NCBI GenBank assembly: GCA_003354225.1
Contig: PIVH01000440.1
Location: forward strand, 1-5,796
Reading direction: 5' to 3'
DNA: 5,796 nucleotides
DNA from: Globobulimina sp.
Taxonomy: Eukaryota; Foraminifera; Rotaliida
Part shown: in pieces, positions 5,247 to 5,796 of the stretch
Position numbering within the stretch: the stretch's first letter is position 1
Layout of the letters: each line of letters starts with the position of its first letter
Program-made: the position numbers and the translations under genes
Notes under the pieces: generated by a model
Seen by the model: only the letters and a program-made list of their open reading frames with translations
The model's database searches: none
What the model was told of the DNA's origin: nothing

Positions 5247-5796
5247 TTATCTTAGAATTGCAGCAATGTACAAACCTCCAACAATTACAATGGACGTTAT
5301 GACAATTAAATATATTTTTGCGTTTCTTGCATTTGGAAGAATATTTGTTTCAATCCACGATCTTTCAATATTAACATACGGCAATGGGCAATTCTCACAT
5401 TCTGGTTCTTTATCAGCCTCAAATATTTTTTTGATTTTAATTTTCTTATTATTTTTAGCCAAAATGTTTGCAATTTTATTTGCTTCTCTTTCGCCGGCTT
5501 GGATCGCACCGTCCATATATCCCATCCAATTATCGGCTAACTCTGTGCCCGCAAAATATATTTTGTTATTCTCTGCTTTTTTTAGTATCTTCCAATATGC
5601 GGAACTCATCACATTGCATCCAACCGTTCCAACATAACAACCTCCACTAAATTTTTCATCATGCCATATTTTTTCAAAATAGCCAATACATTCTGTCACT
5701 GCACACTCAGTACCAAATATTTTCTCATATTGCGCCAAAACACATTGTTTCCTCTCTTCATAACCCATTTCCATATATTTCCGGGCTTGGTTTGCT
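5247..5796 (-). CDS. Flavin monoamine oxidase (MAO-A/B type), C-terminal 182 residues, 5' end beyond the right edge
   Basis: Monoamine oxidases oxidise amines to aldehydes using FAD and O2, releasing H2O2 and ammonia (or an amine), on the mitochondrial outer membrane in animals. Only the C-terminal third is visible, and the frame stays open to the edge, so the Met at 5774 is internal. Key residues are counted from that Met. The SGGCY motif has Cys46 at the position of the covalent FAD-linking Cys397 of human MAO-B, with Tyr47 beside it. FAGTE (75-79), W83 and GYMDGA (85-90) close the FAD site, and Tyr86 would be the second wall of the aromatic substrate cage. AGEREAN follows. A Lys-rich stretch (105-118) and a CENC motif lead to a final hydrophobic helix (about 153-173) ending in Arg, matching the tail anchor of MAO. 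Soluble bacterial amine oxidases usually lack both the Cys and this helix. The gene converges with the cytochrome b5-hemerythrin gene; the stop is TAA. Family is sure; substrate is unknown. Confidence 0.93.
   Translation of the reverse strand, partial: ANQARKYMEMGYEERKQCVLAQYEKIFGTECAVTECIGYFEKIWHDEKFSGGCYVGTVGCNVMSSAYWKILKKAENNKIYFAGTELADNWMGYMDGAIQAGEREANKIANILAKNNKKIKIKKIFEADKEPECENCPLPYVNIERSWIETNILPNARNAKIYLIVITSIVIVGGLYIAAILR

Noticed and set aside
5266-5637. A 123-codon open frame on the plus strand opposite the monoamine oxidase
   Set aside because: It is antisense to clearly conserved oxidase motifs and its hydrophobic composition mirrors the opposite strand. It shows no domain of its own.
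1-5796. Giant-virus origin, suggested by dense, intronless, AT-rich genes
   Set aside because: A faithful SEH1 nucleoporin and an MAO with mitochondrial-type anchor fit a cellular genome. No viral hallmark gene is visible. Not excluded formally for each gene.
1-5796. tRNA, rRNA, CRISPR array, transposon ends
   Set aside because: The gaps are too short for such genes, and I see no cloverleaf, spaced repeat array, transposase or terminal inverted repeats.

Overview
The window reads as nuclear DNA of a compact, AT-rich, intron-poor unicellular eukaryote. The eukaryotic call rests on two proteins: a full-length SEH1 nucleoporin propeller, and a monoamine oxidase carrying both the covalent-FAD cysteine and the C-terminal membrane anchor of the mitochondrial outer-membrane enzymes. 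TAA, TAG and TGA are all used as terminal stops, so the standard code applies. About 93% of the window is coding. All five genes are open without visible introns, and the gaps between them are only 53, 67, 137 and 136 bp. I cannot place the lineage. One Tudor-like domain reminds me of proteins from foraminiferans such as Reticulomyxa, but that is an unverified recollection.

Layout from left to right. (1) Bases 1-1169, minus: SEH1, running off the left edge, so its C-terminus is missing. (2) Bases 1223-2461, minus: an unrecognised membrane protein with about eight helices. (3) Bases 2462-2528: a 67-bp divergent promoter region with a tandem octamer. (4) Bases 2529-3185, plus: a small protein with a UBA-like N-terminus, a Tudor-like barrel and a single EF-hand-type loop. 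(5) Bases 3323-5110, plus: a 595-residue fusion of an orphan N-terminal region, a cytochrome b5 domain and a hemerythrin domain with all seven diiron ligands. (6) Bases 5111-5246: a convergent 3' region with poly(A)-type signals and a 20-bp AT palindrome. (7) Bases 5247-5796, minus: the C-terminal part of a monoamine oxidase whose N-terminus lies beyond the right edge.

The genes do not form an obvious pathway. The standout is the cytochrome b5-hemerythrin fusion. In sipunculan blood cells a separate cytochrome b5 reduces inactive methemerythrin back to the oxygen-binding form. Here the electron donor and the diiron protein would be one chain, suggesting a self-reducing oxygen carrier, an oxygen or redox sensor, or a diiron oxidase. 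The convergent monoamine oxidase consumes O2, but any functional link between the two is speculation.
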